Below are positions 47,871 to 59,317 of a stretch of 64,000 bases of DNA, in pieces. Made by a program: the position numbers and the translations under genes. Within the stretch, counting starts at the first letter, position 1. Each line of letters opens with the position of its first letter. Source of the stretch: Smittia aterrima (Eukaryota > Arthropoda > Insecta > Diptera > Chironomidae). The notes beneath the pieces are model-generated. The model did not search any database. It had not been told where the DNA came from and saw nothing but the letters and a program-made list of their open reading frames with translations. Where the stretch lies: the NCBI GenBank assembly GCA_033063855.1, contig CP093831.1:21266001-21330000 (forward strand). Reading direction: 5' to 3'.

Positions 47871-48016
47871 ACTTTCGAGAAGCGATCATCGAGAATACTG
47901 TTTGTAAGTCAAATATTTATACAAAATTACGAATAAAGAAAACCAAGCGTGGCAGAGCAGAAAAAAATTCATTCAAGTTGTTGCGTGTGAAGCTTCAAAA
48001 GTCTTGAAAGCAAACC

Positions 48017-48272
48017 ATCGAAAGGCACCGCAGCTGGAAAAGCTGCAGAAAGCGGAAAAGAACAACCAAAGGATGGCAGAAGCAAAGCAAGCGAAAAGGT
48101 GCCAAGACAGCTAAGAAAGCAGTTCGCCAAGCCCCGACACCAGCAAAGCCCAAGCTCTAAGCCAGTTCGTCGCGCAACCAAAGCAGCAGCTCTCGTTTGG
48201 CTCCAGCAAAAAAGCAGCGGCATCACGAGTCGCAGAGATTCAAAACCGTTGCTGCCAGAAGAAAGCCAAAAT
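48017..48272 (+). pseudogene. H2B/H1 mosaic remnant
   Basis: H2B words (ATCGAAAGGCACCGC, AAAGGATGGCA, TCTCGTTTGGCT, ATCACGAGTCGC) alternate with H1-tail words (GCCAAGACAGCTAAGAAA, CACCAGCAAAGCC, GTTGCTGCCA). Followed by H1 3' sequence and an intact H1 stem-loop at 48326-48341. Confidence 0.8.
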
Positions 48273-48325
48273 AAAATTATGCTTGTCGCCGTAACAAATC
48301 TGACATGTTCAGATGCCCATTGAAA

Positions 48326-48341
48326 AGTCCTTTTCAGGACT
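48326..48341 (+). terminator. H1-type histone stem-loop in mosaic zone
   Basis: AGTCCT-TTTC-AGGACT intact within degraded sequence. Confidence 0.8.
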
Positions 48342-48934
48342 AACAAAAAAATTGAAAAAAAGAAAAGTTAATTAAACTAACTTGAAAAATCGAGCAATGA
48401 AACTGGGCTGTGAATAAAATAAAATCTTTAGGCATTTTTATACTGATTTTGAACTGACAAACTTTTTATTTATTGTACGTTAACTTTTGAATTCAAATGT
48501 ACTTTAATTAAGTTTTATAAAAAATGTTTTAATTAATTTTGAGTATAAATTTGATTTTTGAATCTACTTGAATTAAACAATTTTTTGCGTCAGAATAGAA
48601 CTTCTGTCTCGAAAAATTTTTTGACTAGATGAATTAATTATTTTAATTTGTTAAAAAATTAATTAAATGCATTTTTAAATCGTTATCATAAAATTTTTCT
48701 TAATTTTGTAATCAACGATCGCGAAAATAAAAAAACAAATTTATGAAAAATGTACTCTAATTAACTTTTTATAAAACTACTATAATTAACTTAATATTTT
48801 TTCAAAATGTTTTAGCCGTTTCATCTGAAATTACATTTAATTAATAAAAATTCATTTAATTTGAGATCATCAGTTAATTTAATTAACTTTTCTTAATTTT
48901 TTTATGAATCGATGCTATTGATCGAAAAATAATT
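48342..48934. other. Degraded H1-H3 and H2B-H1 spacer mixture
   Basis: TTAATTAA-type spacer words mixed with H2B-H1 spacer words (GACTAGATGAATTAATTATTTTAATTTG, AATCAACGATCGCG). No gene. Confidence 0.7.
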
Positions 48935-49110
48935 CACGTTCTCCACGGAAAATACAAATTGGATGTCTTTTGGCATGATGGTAACTCGCTTGGCGTGGAT
49001 GGGCACTTTTAAAATAGATTAGTTTGTCTCAAGTATAATCAAAGATTTTAAATCTTAATTCCAAGGCGCTGGAAAGGCAACTTATAACAACTCAGTTGAT
49101 TTTCGTCATT
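48935..49110 (-). pseudogene. H3 scraps mixed with H2B-H1 spacer
   Basis: CACGTTCTCCACGG, TTGGATGTCTTTTGGCATGATGG, AAGGCGCTGGAAAGGCAACTT and CAACTCAGTTGATTT from H3 are separated by spacer words (TAAAATAGATTAGTTTGTCTC). Confidence 0.8.
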
Positions 49111-49368
49111 TCACGAACTTAATTTAGTTTTCATCTTCATAATTTGAAATTAAATACCATTTGTAGCTTTTTATTAAACTTTTTTGAAACATTTTCAGTT
49201 TCTTACGATGCGATTTAAATTTACGATTTGTGACGGTAATTTCAAAGAAAAATATGAAAGATAAGCTTCGTTTATTGCTTGAAAATTCGAGGGAAAACTT
49301 TCGTTCGCTCTTAAGAAAGTTATTTTCTACCAATTCTTTGAAAGTTAAAATCAAGTGAATTAAACAAA

Positions 49369-49655
49369 ATGTCTCAAACTACAGTTGTTGCATCGATGCT
49401 GTAATCACCGAAAAGGCAGCAAAGTTAAACGAACCAAAGGCGCCAAAACTCATAGTCAGTGACATGGTCGTGAATGCCGTCAAAGAAAGAACGCGGTGGA
49501 TCATCTCTCCAAGCATCAAGAAGTTCTTGGCTGAATACGTTGACGTCATGGCTCCATTCATCAAAAAATATAAATCTGCCGTCGACGTGTAATTGCTCCA
49601 ACAAATAAATTTCATTCAAGTTGACCGCTGCCGCGGAAAGGCGCAAAAGGTTAGC
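49369..49655 (+). pseudogene. H1: Broken H1 fragment
   Basis: Starts ATGTCTCAAACTACA and keeps GACATGGTCGTGAATGCCGTCAAA, GAACGCGGTGGATCATCTCTCCAAGC and CATCAAAAAATATAAATCTGCC with numerous short deletions. The C-terminal tail is absent and runs into H4-like sequence. Confidence 0.85.
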
Positions 49656-49689
49656 CAAAGTGGAAAACCTGAGAAATCCAGGAAACCAA

Positions 49690-49880
49690 AGGCAATTCGT
49701 CGTGCCCGTCGCAGAAACGTATCAGCGGTCTCATCTACGAAGAAACCCGTGGCGTCTTGAAGGTTTTCTTGGAAAACGTCATTCGTGATGCCGTCAATAC
49801 CGAAAGCAGCGCAAGACTGTCACCGCCATGGATGTCGGCACCGAAGAAACGTCAAGGACGTACCAGCACCGAAAGCAAAA
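49690..49880 (+). pseudogene. H4/H1 mosaic remnant
   Basis: H4 from ATTCGTCGT to CATTCGTGATGCCGTCA is recognisable, then H4 words alternate with H1-tail words (GGCACCGAAGAA, CCAGCACCGAAAGCAAAATAA). The following stem-loop at about 49922 has lost one T (GGTCTTTTCAAGACC). Confidence 0.8.
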
Positions 49881-50481
49881 TAACATCAAATTATCAGCTG
49901 CCTACAAAAACAACATTAAAACGGTCTTTTCAAGACCAACAAATAAATTTAAAGAAAGAAATTAAATAACTTCGAAAAAATCGAGAATAAAATATAGTTT
50001 GAATTAAATAAAAATATTGAAATCATTTTTAGGAGCCCAAAATATTTTTTTATTTTTGATGTTTTATGGAAAATGTACTTTAATTAATTTTATAGAAAAA
50101 TCTTTAATTAACTTTTTTTCTTATAAATTCTGCGATCGCTTTAAGAACGTTGAAGCTACTGCGTCAGAAAAACTAAATGAAAAAATTTCTTCGAAAACGT
50201 AGTAAATTAACTTTAGAAATATTTTAACTTTTTTAAATCTACTATAACTAATTTTTCATATTTTAGTATTGGATGAGAACGAATCATCGTTGACGAAAAT
50301 AAAAAAAACTTTAAAAATGTTCTATAACAAAATCTACTATAATTAACTTTATTTTTCAAAATGTTTTACAGCCGTTTCATCTGAAATAATGATTAAATAA
50401 AATTCATTTTATTTCTTGAGATCATAAGTTCTTTTTCTTTTATATTTGTGTCTTGAAAAGGACCGTTTTGTATATTGACGA
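49881..50481. other. Spacer mixture before unit 5 H3
   Basis: H4-H2A spacer start changes directly into H1-H3 spacer (GTACTTTAATTAA, CTGCGATCGCTTTAAGAACGTTGAAGC). H2A, H2B and H1 of this unit are skipped. No gene. Confidence 0.75.
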
Positions 50482-50850
50482 AGAGATTAATTTCGTTCTC
50501 CACGGATACGACGAGCCAATTGGATGTTGGGCAGATGGTAACTCGCTTGGCGTGGATGGCGCACAAGTTGGTATCTTCGAACAAACCGACGAGGTTTCAG
50601 ATGCTTCTTGAGGCCATGACTGCCGACGATTGGAAACGCAAGTCAGTCTTGAAATCCTGGGCAACCTCACGAACAAGGCACTGGAAAGGCAACTGCGGAT
50701 CAACAACTGTTGATTTCTGACGCAACGACGTTCGGTAACGATGAGGCTTCTTCACTCCTCCAGTGGCTGGTCAGATTTACGGGCAGCCTTGGTTGCAATT
50801 GTTTACGTGAGCTTTTCCTCCAGTCGATTTACGAGCAGTTTGCTTGTAGA
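50482..50850 (-). pseudogene. H3: Broken H3, unit 5
   Basis: Clearly H3, but with at least ten short deletions, and an H2A word GATGTTGGGCA in place of H3 GATGTCTTTTGGCA near 50525. The start codon region is damaged (GCTTGTAGAGC). No usable frame. Confidence 0.9.
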
Positions 50851-51378
50851 GCTTTACGATGTGTTTGCGTTGAAATTCGAACAAAACTGATGAGAAGCGA
50901 GAACAAGTATTTATACAAAATTCTTGGCGAAGAGAATTCTGAGGGAAATAAGAATTGTACATTTTATCAATTTCCCTTTGATCCCGCCAGTGAAATCTAT
51001 TAAAATTTTCAAATATTGATTACTTTATTTCATCTGAAAAAATATTTCGATGCGTTCCACGAAAGAAATTTAGTTAAAGTCGATGTTTTGGGTAATTTTT
51101 GAGGAAATGACATTTTGTAATTAACGTCGAACCGACCACGTCCCAGAAAATAATTTTATTTCATTAAGTAAAACAGTTGAGTCTCTTGCGAAATAAGAAA
51201 TAAATATTTTGATTAATTAAAGTGGACGACTGGAAATCGAGAAAATGTGTTTTACGATGAGTTTGTGAGTGAAGCGAAAAAACGATTTTGTATAAATACA
51301 AGCGCCTTTGCGAAGAAAATCATCATTCGAGTTTTATCTTTCAACGTGTAAAGTTCTCTCAACAAATAATATTTCAAC
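50851..51378. other. H3/H4 promoter, unit 5, lightly degraded
   Basis: Retains the H3-facing TATTTATA near 50910 and the H4-facing TATAAATA near 51291, with short deletions elsewhere. Confidence 0.75.
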
Positions 51379-51640
51379 ATGACTGGTCGCGGCAAAGGAA
51401 AATTTAGGCAAATGGAGCAAACGTCATCGCAAATTCTTTGATAACATCAGAATTACCAAGCCCGCAATTCGTCGTTTGGCCCGTCGCTGGTGTGAAACGT
51501 ATCAGCGGTCTCATCTACGAAGAAAATTAACTTGAATTTTCTTGGATCCGATGCCGTCACACTGAAAGCGCAAGACTGTCACCGCCATGGATGTCGTCTA
51601 TGCTTTGAAACGTCAAGGACGTTTTGTACTTCGGAGGTTC
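51379..51640 (+). pseudogene. H4: Broken H4, unit 5
   Basis: ATGACTGGTCGCGGCAAAGG is intact, then deletions shift the frame within ten codons. The segment for [11 protein letters not shown] is replaced by an unrelated ATTAACTTGAATTTT. The 3' stem-loop has a changed arm (GGTCTTTTTCAAGTCC). Confidence 0.9.
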
Positions 51641-52174
51641 TTCAAATTATCAGCTGCCTACAAAACAACATTAAAACGGTCTTTTTCAAGTCCAGCAAAT
51701 AAAGTTAAAGAAAAGTCAATTTGCAAAATTTTTTAGAGAATAATATAGTTTAATTAAATAAAAATATTGAAATCATTACATGAACTGAAAATTATTTTTA
51801 TTGAAATATTGATTAATGAGAGTTTTTATTTTTGAGAATAATCACGAGAATGAAAATTGTAGTTTAACTAAATAAAAAGTCGCCCATAGAATTTTATTTA
51901 ATTAAATTTTGCCCCATGTGCAGATAATTTTCAATCATTCAGAGAAATTCTCAGACGGAAGAAACCAAATAAATTAATTACTTTTTATTTCTGAGTATCG
52001 ATTTTATCTTACCTACAAAAATTTTCGGTTGCCGTCAACTTTTGCTTTATTCGATTTCATGGGAGAAGTTTATAAATTTAATTATAGGGAATTTACAAGT
52101 ATTAATTAATTATTTCTTTTTTCTTTTAAATATTGTCGTCCTAAACGGTTTTAAATTGGATGCGGTGAAGAGAT
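51641..52174. other. Degraded H4-H2A spacer, unit 5
   Basis: About 110 bases shorter than in clean units, with many small deletions; the H2A stem-loop is reduced to GTCGTCCTAAACGG. Confidence 0.75.
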
Positions 52175-52510
<336 letters not shown>

Positions 52511-52704
52511 CAGAATTATTTTCACTTTAATGTGAAGCGATCGAAAATTCGATTTATACTGAAGCGTTTGTACGAGCGTGCACAAATATTTATACAAAAG
52601 TACGAATAAGAGAAAAGAGAGGCGTGGCTTAGAGCGGAGAGGAAAAAAGATAAGTATTGTTGCGTTTTGTGTGAGAGCCAAGAATTTTCAACGAAAACAT
52701 CGAA

Positions 52705-53022
52705 ATGGCACCCGAAACTAGTGGAAAAGCTGCAAAGAAAGCCAGCTGAAATTCAAAGGATGGCAAGAAGCATAAGCAAGCGAAAGTCATACATCTTCAA
52801 AGCAAGTTCACCCAAAACACCGGAATCTCATCAAAAGCAATGAGCATCATGAACAGCTTCGTCAACGATATCTTCGAACGCATTGCCGCTGAAGCCTCTC
52901 GTTTGGCTCACTACAACAAACGTTCAAGCATCACGAGTCGCGAGATTCAAACAATTCGTCTCGTGAATTGGCTCTGTCAGTGAAGGAACCAAAGCCGTCA
53001 CAAAATATACATCGTCGAAGAA
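52705..53022 (+). pseudogene. H2B: Broken H2B, unit 5
   Basis: ATG present, but ATGGCACCCGAAACT has already lost two bases and later deletions remove several codons. The central FVNDIFERIAAEASRLAHYNKR part is intact. The stem-loop has a three-base loop (CGTCCT-TTT-AGGACT) that mixes H2B and H1 arms. Confidence 0.9.
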
Positions 53023-54114
53023 ATTGCATCCATTGAAAACCGTCCTTTTAGGACTAACAAAAAATTTGAAAGAAAAGAAATAATTAACAATCATATCGAC
53101 TGAAAAATCATTCTCTTGATGAACAAATAAAATAAACTTTATTACAGGAATCGTTTAAATAAAAATTGCTTTAATTTAAAGGTTACGTCTCGATTTGAAT
53201 TCAAATTATTTTTTGAATAATTTAACTTTTTCTCGCTTGCCCAATTTTTAATTAAATTTTTGAATCTTTAATTAAACAATTTTTGGCGCTCAGAAATAAC
53301 CTTCTGTCTCGAGAATTTTGTTTTAGAAATTAATTATTTTAATTTGTTAACAAAAAATTAATTAAATGCGTTGAACTATAATTATTTTTAGTTTGTTAAT
53401 TAATTTTTAGTAATCAACGATCACACTGAAAGACAAACTTCATAGAAAAAATTCTCGTACAAAATTTCCTTGCAACTCGATTTTAATATTTTGATTGAAA
53501 TTATTTATGGTGTTTTTGTACTTTAATTAATAAAAAATTTTAATACAGTTAAGTAATTAATTTAACTTACTAAAATTAAAAATTTATCTTACGAATCGAT
53601 GCTAATGCGTAGAAAATCTAACAAAAAATTCAGTGCTAGCATGTTAGAAAAATTTAAAATTTTATTAATTAGAGTAGAATTTTGATCATGTTTAACACTT
53701 TTAAAATGATTAGTTTGTCTCCAAGTATAATCAAAAGATTTAATTTAATTCTAGCATTAGTTATAAGATGTTGAATTTGAATTATCATCATTTTGATCTT
53801 AATTTCAAAAGTTTTCATCTTAAATTCTATAATTAACAGTAAAGTTTATGAAAATATTTTTTCAAAATCGAGTAGCTATTTTATTAATCTTTTAGTTTAT
53901 AAAACATTTTCTTTAAGTTTTCATGCCAAACTAACTTGAATTAACGATTTTATCAATCGACATAGAAATTTGTGACGTTAATTTCAAAGAAAAATATGAA
54001 AGAAGAGGCCTCGTTCTGCATTGCATATGAAAATCGAGGGACCTAAACTCATTCATTCGCTCGCGTATCGAAAGTTCTACCAAGTTGAGAGTTAAATCAA
54101 GTGAATTAAACAAA
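53023..54114. other. H2B-H1 spacer, unit 5, degraded
   Basis: Follows the clean spacer order with frequent 1-15 base deletions and substitutions; no gene. Confidence 0.8.
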
Positions 54115-54722
54115 ATGTCTGAAACTACACCAGTTGTTGCGTCGCCAGTTGCGTTGAAATTCGAAACAAAAGAAGGCAGCAAAATAATTTCTTGCCAAAC
54201 CAAAATGGCAGCAAAAATTCATCCGCCATCATGGTCGTGAATGCCGTCAAAACTTTGAAAGAACGCGTGGCTCATCTCTCCAAGCAATCAAAGTTCTTAA
54301 AATACAATGACGTCGAGAATTGGCTCCATTCATCAAGAAATATTTGAAATCTGCCGTCGAAAAGGGTCAATTGCTCCAAATAAAAAAATTTAATTAAGTT
54401 GCCCCTGCAAGCAAAAGCTGCAAAGAAGGCCGTCAAACCAGCAAGGCCAAGCCAAAGAAGGCGCTGGAGAGAAGAAACCTGCAGCCAAGAAATCAGTTGC
54501 AAAGAATAAAGCAGCTGGCAGCAAAAGATCAAAGGTAGCCAAGACAGCTAAGAAACCAGCAGTCGCCAAGCCCGCAAAAGGCACCAGCAAAGCCAAAGGC
54601 AGCCGCTTCAGCCAAGCCAAAGGTTGTCGCTAAACCAAAGAAAGCAGTGCTCCTAAGCTTCTCCAGCAGAAAGCAGCGCAAGAAACTTGCAAAGAAACCA
54701 GTTGCTGCCAAAAGCAAATAAA
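54115..54722 (+). pseudogene. H1: Broken H1, unit 5
   Basis: Starts ATGTCTGAAACTACACCAG, then GCGTTGAAATTCGAAACAAAAG, taken from the H3 leader, replaces part of the tail. The globular domain and tail have many short deletions. About 90 bases shorter than intact H1. The stem-loop at 54780-54795 is intact. Confidence 0.9.
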
Positions 54723-55320
54723 CTAATTTTATGCTTGTCGCCGTAACAAAATCTGACATGTTCAGATGCCCATTGAAATAGTCCTTTTCAGGACTAACAA
54801 AAAAATTTAAAGAAAGAAAAGTTAATTAAACTAACTTGAAAAAATCGAGCAATGAAACTAGTTTAATTAAAATAAATAATCTTTAGGCATTTTTATACTG
54901 ATTTTGAATGACAAACTTTTTATTTTTGTATTTGATTAAATGAGAAAATGTACTTTAATTAAGTTTTATAGAAAAATGTACTTTAATTAACTTTTTTTCG
55001 CTTATAAATTCTGCGATCGCTTTAAGAACGTTGAAGCTACTGCGTCAGAAATAAATGAACAAATTTCTTCAAAGGAGAAATTCTCAGAAAAAACGTTAAA
55101 TAAATTATAACTTTTTTTTCTTAAATATTTTGCGATTGGATGAGCGAAAATCTTGACGAAAAATAAACAATTTTCGGTTGCCGTCAAAGGCTTTATAAAA
55201 TCTTTATTAACTTTATTTTCAAAATGTTTGACAGCCGTTTAATCTGAAATTACATGATTAAACAATAAAATTCATTTTATTAATTAATTATAATTAATTT
55301 CTTTTCTTTTAATTTTTTGT
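54723..55320. other. H1-H3 spacer, unit 5/6, with H4-H2A spacer words
   Basis: TTAATTAA-type spacer interrupted by GGAGAAATTCTCAGA and TTTTCGGTTGCCGTCAAAGGCTTTAT from the H4-H2A spacer. Confidence 0.75.
54780..54795 (+). terminator. Histone stem-loop behind broken H1, unit 5
   Basis: AGTCCT-TTTC-AGGACT intact. Confidence 0.85.
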
Positions 55321-55336
55321 CGTCCTAAAAAGGACG
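55321..55336 (-). terminator. H2A-type stem-loop behind the H3/H2A fusion
   Basis: On the minus strand CGTCCT-TTTT-AGGACG, the H2A type, standing where an H3-type GGTCTT hairpin belongs. Confidence 0.85.
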
Positions 55337-55356
55337 GTTTTAAATTGGATGCGGTT

Positions 55357-55755
55357 TTAAGCTTTCTTCTCGGTCTTCTTGGGCAGCAAGACGGCTTGGA
55401 TGTTGGGCAAGACACCGCTTGTGCGATTGTGACTCCCGAAAGGAGTATCTTCGAACAAACCGACGAGGTAAGCTTCAGATGCTTCTTGAAGAGCCATGAC
55501 TGCCGACGATTGGAAACGCAAGTCAGTCTTGAAATCTTGGGCAATCTCACGAACAAGGCGCTGGAAAGGCAACTTGCGGATCAACAACTCAGTTGATTTC
55601 TGATAACGACGGATCTCACGAAGAGCGACGGTACCAGGTCGGTAACGATGGGACTTCTTCACTCCTCCTGGCTGGTGCAGATTTACGGGCAGCCTTGGTT
55701 GCCAATTGTTTACGTGGAGCTTTTCCTCCAGTCGATTTACGAGTTTGCTTGGTAA
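55357..55755 (-). pseudogene. H3/H2A fusion frame, unit 6
   Basis: Open for 101 codons from an internal ATG at 55662: the H3 fold from [17 protein letters not shown] through [13 protein letters not shown] joins directly to the H2A C-terminus GVLPNIQAVLLPKKTEKKA. The third H3 helix ([20 protein letters not shown]) is absent. Upstream, H3 tail sequence continues but has short deletions (CTCCTGGCTGG), and the H3 start codon is deleted (GCTTGGTAATTTAT). The join shares GAGTNTNTTC-like bases between the H2A and H3 sources. The H2A part uses the divergent synonymous codons also seen at 57184. Confidence 0.85.
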
Positions 55756-56298
55756 TTTATTTTACGATGTGTTTGCGTTGAAATTCGAAACAAAACTGAT
55801 GAGACGAGCGAGAGTGTGCAAGTATTTATACAAAATTCTTGGCGCGAAGAGAGAATTCTGGAAATAAGAATTGTACATTTATCAATTTCCGTTTGATACC
55901 GCAGTGAAATCTATCGAAATTTATCTTAAAATATTGATTAAACTTTATTTCATCTTTTGAAATAAATTTCGATGCGTTCACGAATCGCTCAGAAATTTAG
56001 TTAAAGTCGATGTTTTGGGTAATTTTTGAGGGGAAATGACATTTAACGTTAATTAACGTCGAACCGACCACGTCCCAGAAAATAATTTTATTTCATTAAG
56101 TAAAGTTGAGTCTCTTGCGAAATAAGAATAAATATTTTGATTAATTAAAGTGGACGACTGGAAATCGAGAAAATGTGTTTTACGAGTGAGTTTGTGTGAA
56201 GCGAAAAAACGATTTTGTATAATACAAGCGCCTTTGCGAAGAAAATCATTCTTTATCTTTCAACGTGTAAAGTTCTCTCAACAAATAATATTTCAACA
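55756..56298. promoter_or_regulatory. H3/H4 promoter, unit 6, nearly intact
   Basis: H3-facing TATTTATA near 55822 is intact. The H4 side has TATAATACAAGCG with one A fewer than TATAAATA. Other small deletions are scattered. Confidence 0.75.
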
Positions 56299-56597
<299 letters not shown>

Positions 56598-57183
56598 GCT
56601 AACTAACATCAAATTATCAGCTGCCTACAAAACAACATTAAAACGGTTTTTAGACCAACAAATAAATTTAAAGAAAAGAAATCAATTTGCTTCGACCAAA
56701 ATCATTTTACGAGAATAAAAATATAGTTTAATTAAATAAAAATATTGAAATCATTACAACCTGAAAATATTGAAATATTTGATTTGAGTTTTTTTTAATT
56801 AATAAAGAATCACGAGAATGAAAATTGTAGTTTAACTAAATATAAAAGTCGCCCATAGAATTTTATTTAATTAAAATTAGTACCCAGATAATTTTCAACA
56901 TTCAGGAGAAATTCTCAGACGGAAGAAACAAATTAAATTAATTAATACTTTTTATTTCTGAATCGATTAACACTTTTAAAATAATTAGTTTGAAACCTAC
57001 AAAGCAAACTCACATTTCGGTTGCCGTCAAAGGCTTTATTTTATTCGATTTCATGGGAGAAGTTTAAATAAATTTAATTATAGGAACTTTTAATTAAAAT
57101 ATATTAAGTTAATTATATTCTTTTTCTTTTAAATATTTTTGTCGTCCTAAAAAGGACGGTTTTAAATTATGCGGTGAAGAGAT
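56598..57183. other. H4-H2A spacer, unit 6
   Basis: Some 50 bases shorter than clean copies. The H2A stem-loop CGTCCT-TTTT-AGGACG (plus-strand bases 57143-57158) is intact. Confidence 0.8.
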
Positions 57184-57558
57184 TTATGCCTTCTTCTCGG
57201 TCTTCTTGGGCAGCAAGACGGCTTGGATGTTGGGCAAGACACCGCCCTGGGCGATGGTGACGCCGGAGAGAAGCTTGTTCAACTCTTCGTCGTTGCGGAT
57301 GGCCAACTGCAAGTGACGCGGGATGATTCTGGTCTTCTTGTTGTCACGGGCGGCGTTTCCGGCCAACTCGAGAACTTCAGCGGCCAAGTACTCCATGACG
57401 GCAGCCAGGTAGACTGGTGCGCCGGCACCAACACGTTCTGCGTAGTTTCCTTTGCGCAACAAACGATGAATACGACCAACTGGGAACTGAAGTCCAGCAC
57501 GGTTTGATCGGGACTTTGCCTTTGACTTAACTCATCCTCCTTTGCCGCGGCCTGACAT
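57184..57558 (-). pseudogene. H2A: H2A with nonsense codon and divergent synonymous tract, unit 6
   Basis: Full-length H2A, but codon 9 is TGA (57532-57534; other copies have AAA), so only MSGRGKGG would be made from the normal start. From 57184 to about 57423 (the C-terminal two thirds) the protein is unchanged, but the codons differ at dozens of silent positions and favour G and C (CTTGGGCAGCAAGACG, GCCGGAGAGAAGCTTG, CAACTGCAAGTGACGCGG), unlike every other copy. The N-terminal third has the usual codons. It looks like gene conversion from a different H2A gene. The promoter side is invaded by H1 sequence. Confidence 0.9.
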
Positions 57559-57759
57559 GGTCGTGAATGCCGTCAAAACTTTGAAAGAACGATGTGAAGC
57601 GATCAAAATTCTTACTGAAGCGTTTGTACGAGCGTGCACAAATATTTATACAATACGAATAAGAGAAAAGAGGCGTGGCTTGCAGGAAAAAATTGTGTAT
57701 AAGTATTGTTGCGTTTTGTGTGAGCTTCAGTATCGTCTTGAACAACGAAACACATCGAA
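57559..57759. promoter_or_regulatory. H2A/H2B promoter, unit 6, with an H1 insertion
   Basis: Right after the H2A start a 34-base piece of the H1 coding sequence (GTCGTGAATGCCGTCAAA onward) replaces the H2A leader. The joins use the shared words GACATG and GAACG. Both TATA elements remain (about 57645 and 57700). Confidence 0.8.
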
Positions 57760-58085
57760 ATGGCACCGCCGAAAACTAGTGGAAAAGCTGCAAAGAAAGA
57801 AATCAGGCAAAGAACACCAAAGGATGGCAAGAAGCCCAAGCGAAAGATCTTATGCCATCTACATCTTCAAAGTTCTGAAACCAGCAGTCGCCAAGCCCGC
57901 AAAGAAGGCACCAGCAAAGCCAAAGGCATCATGAACAGCTTCGTCAACGACATCTTCGAACGCATTGCCGCTGAAAGCCTCTCGTTTGGCTCACTACAAC
58001 AAACGTTCAACCATCACGAGTCGCAGATTCAAAGAAACCAGTTCGCTGCCAAGTGAAAATAAACTGTCAGTGAAGGAACCAAAGC
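57760..58085 (+). pseudogene. H2B/H1 mosaic, unit 6
   Basis: Begins as H2B (ATGGCACCGCCGAAAACTAG), loses bases at the tail, and swaps the QVHPDTGISSK region for an H1-tail piece (CCAGCAGTCGCCAAGCCCGC onward). It returns to H2B at ATCATGAACAGCTTCG and ends by alternating with H1 3' sequence (CAGTTCGCTGCCAAG, CTTGTCGCCGTAACAAAATC). An open frame of 98 codons exists but is not a histone. The hairpin at 58131-58146 pairs an H1 left arm with an H2B right arm (AGTCCT-TTTT-AGGACG). Confidence 0.85.
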
Positions 58086-59317
58086 TTGTCGCCGTAACAA
58101 AATCTGACATGTTCAGATGCCCATTGAAATAGTCCTTTTTAGGACGACAAAAACATTTGAAAGAAAAAGAAATAATTAACTTGCAAACATATCGACTGAA
58201 AAATCATTCTCTTAACATGAACAAATAAAATAAATTTTCTTATATTACAGGAATCGTTTAAATAAAAATTGTGCTTTAATTAATGAAGATTACGTCTCGA
58301 TTTGAATTCAAATTATTTTGAATCAAGTGCCCTAACAAATTTATGTTTGTCTCGCTTTCCTAATTTTTGAGTAAATCTACTTGAATTAAACAATTTTTTG
58401 ACGCTCAAAGATAGAACCTTCTGTCTCGCAAAGGAATTTTGTTTTGACTAGATGAAATTAATTATTTTAATTTGTTAACAAAAAATTAATTAAATGCGTT
58501 GATAACTAACACAAAATCATAAGAAGTTTGTTAACTTAATTAATTTTAGTAATCAACGATCGCGCCACACTGAAAGCAAACTTCATTCCATTGTGAGAAA
58601 AATTCTCGTACAAAAATTTCCTTGCAACTCGATTGCTTCAATATTTTGATTGCCAATTGATTTTCATGGTGTTTTTGTACTTTAATTAATAAAAGATTGG
58701 TCGTTTAATACAGTTAAGACAATCAGTAATTTTAATTTCAACTTACTAAAATTAACAAAATTTATCTTATGAATCGATGCTAATGCGTAGAAAATCTAAC
58801 AAAAAATTCAGTGTAGGCATGTTAGGAAAATACAAATTTTTATTAATTAGAGTAGAATTTTTGATCATGTGAGTTAACACTTTTAAAATAGATTAGTTTG
58901 TCTCCAAGTATAATCAAAAAGATTTAAAAAAACTTAATTCCAGCATTAGTTATAAGATGTTGAATGTGAATTTTCGTCATTTCGAACTTAATTTCAAAAG
59001 TTTTCATCTTTAATACTATAATTAACAGTAAAGTTAATTAAAATATTTCTTCACATTCGAGTAGCTGTTTTATTAAGCTTATAGTTTATAAAACATTTTC
59101 TATACGTTTTCATGCGCAACTAACTTGAATTAACGATTTCATCAATCGACATAGAAATTTGTGACGGTAATTTCAAAGAAAAATATGAAAGAAGAGGCTT
59201 CGTTCTGCATTGCTTGAAAATCGAGGGACCTAAACTTATTCGTTCGCTCGCGTATCGAAAGAAAGTTATTTTCTACCAAGTCTCTTTGAAGAGTTAAAAT
59301 CAAGTGAATTAAACAAA
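58086..59317. other. H2B-H1 spacer, unit 6
   Basis: Close to the clean spacers, with a variant left part (CCCTAACAAATTTATGTTTGTCTCG) that is shared with the partial spacer at the right end of the window. No gene. Confidence 0.85.

Noticed and set aside
57760..58056. 98-codon open frame as a second H2B/H1 chimera
   Set aside because: It mixes frames of both genes with lost bases and has no complete domain, unlike the chimera at 25293; treated as part of the mosaic zone.
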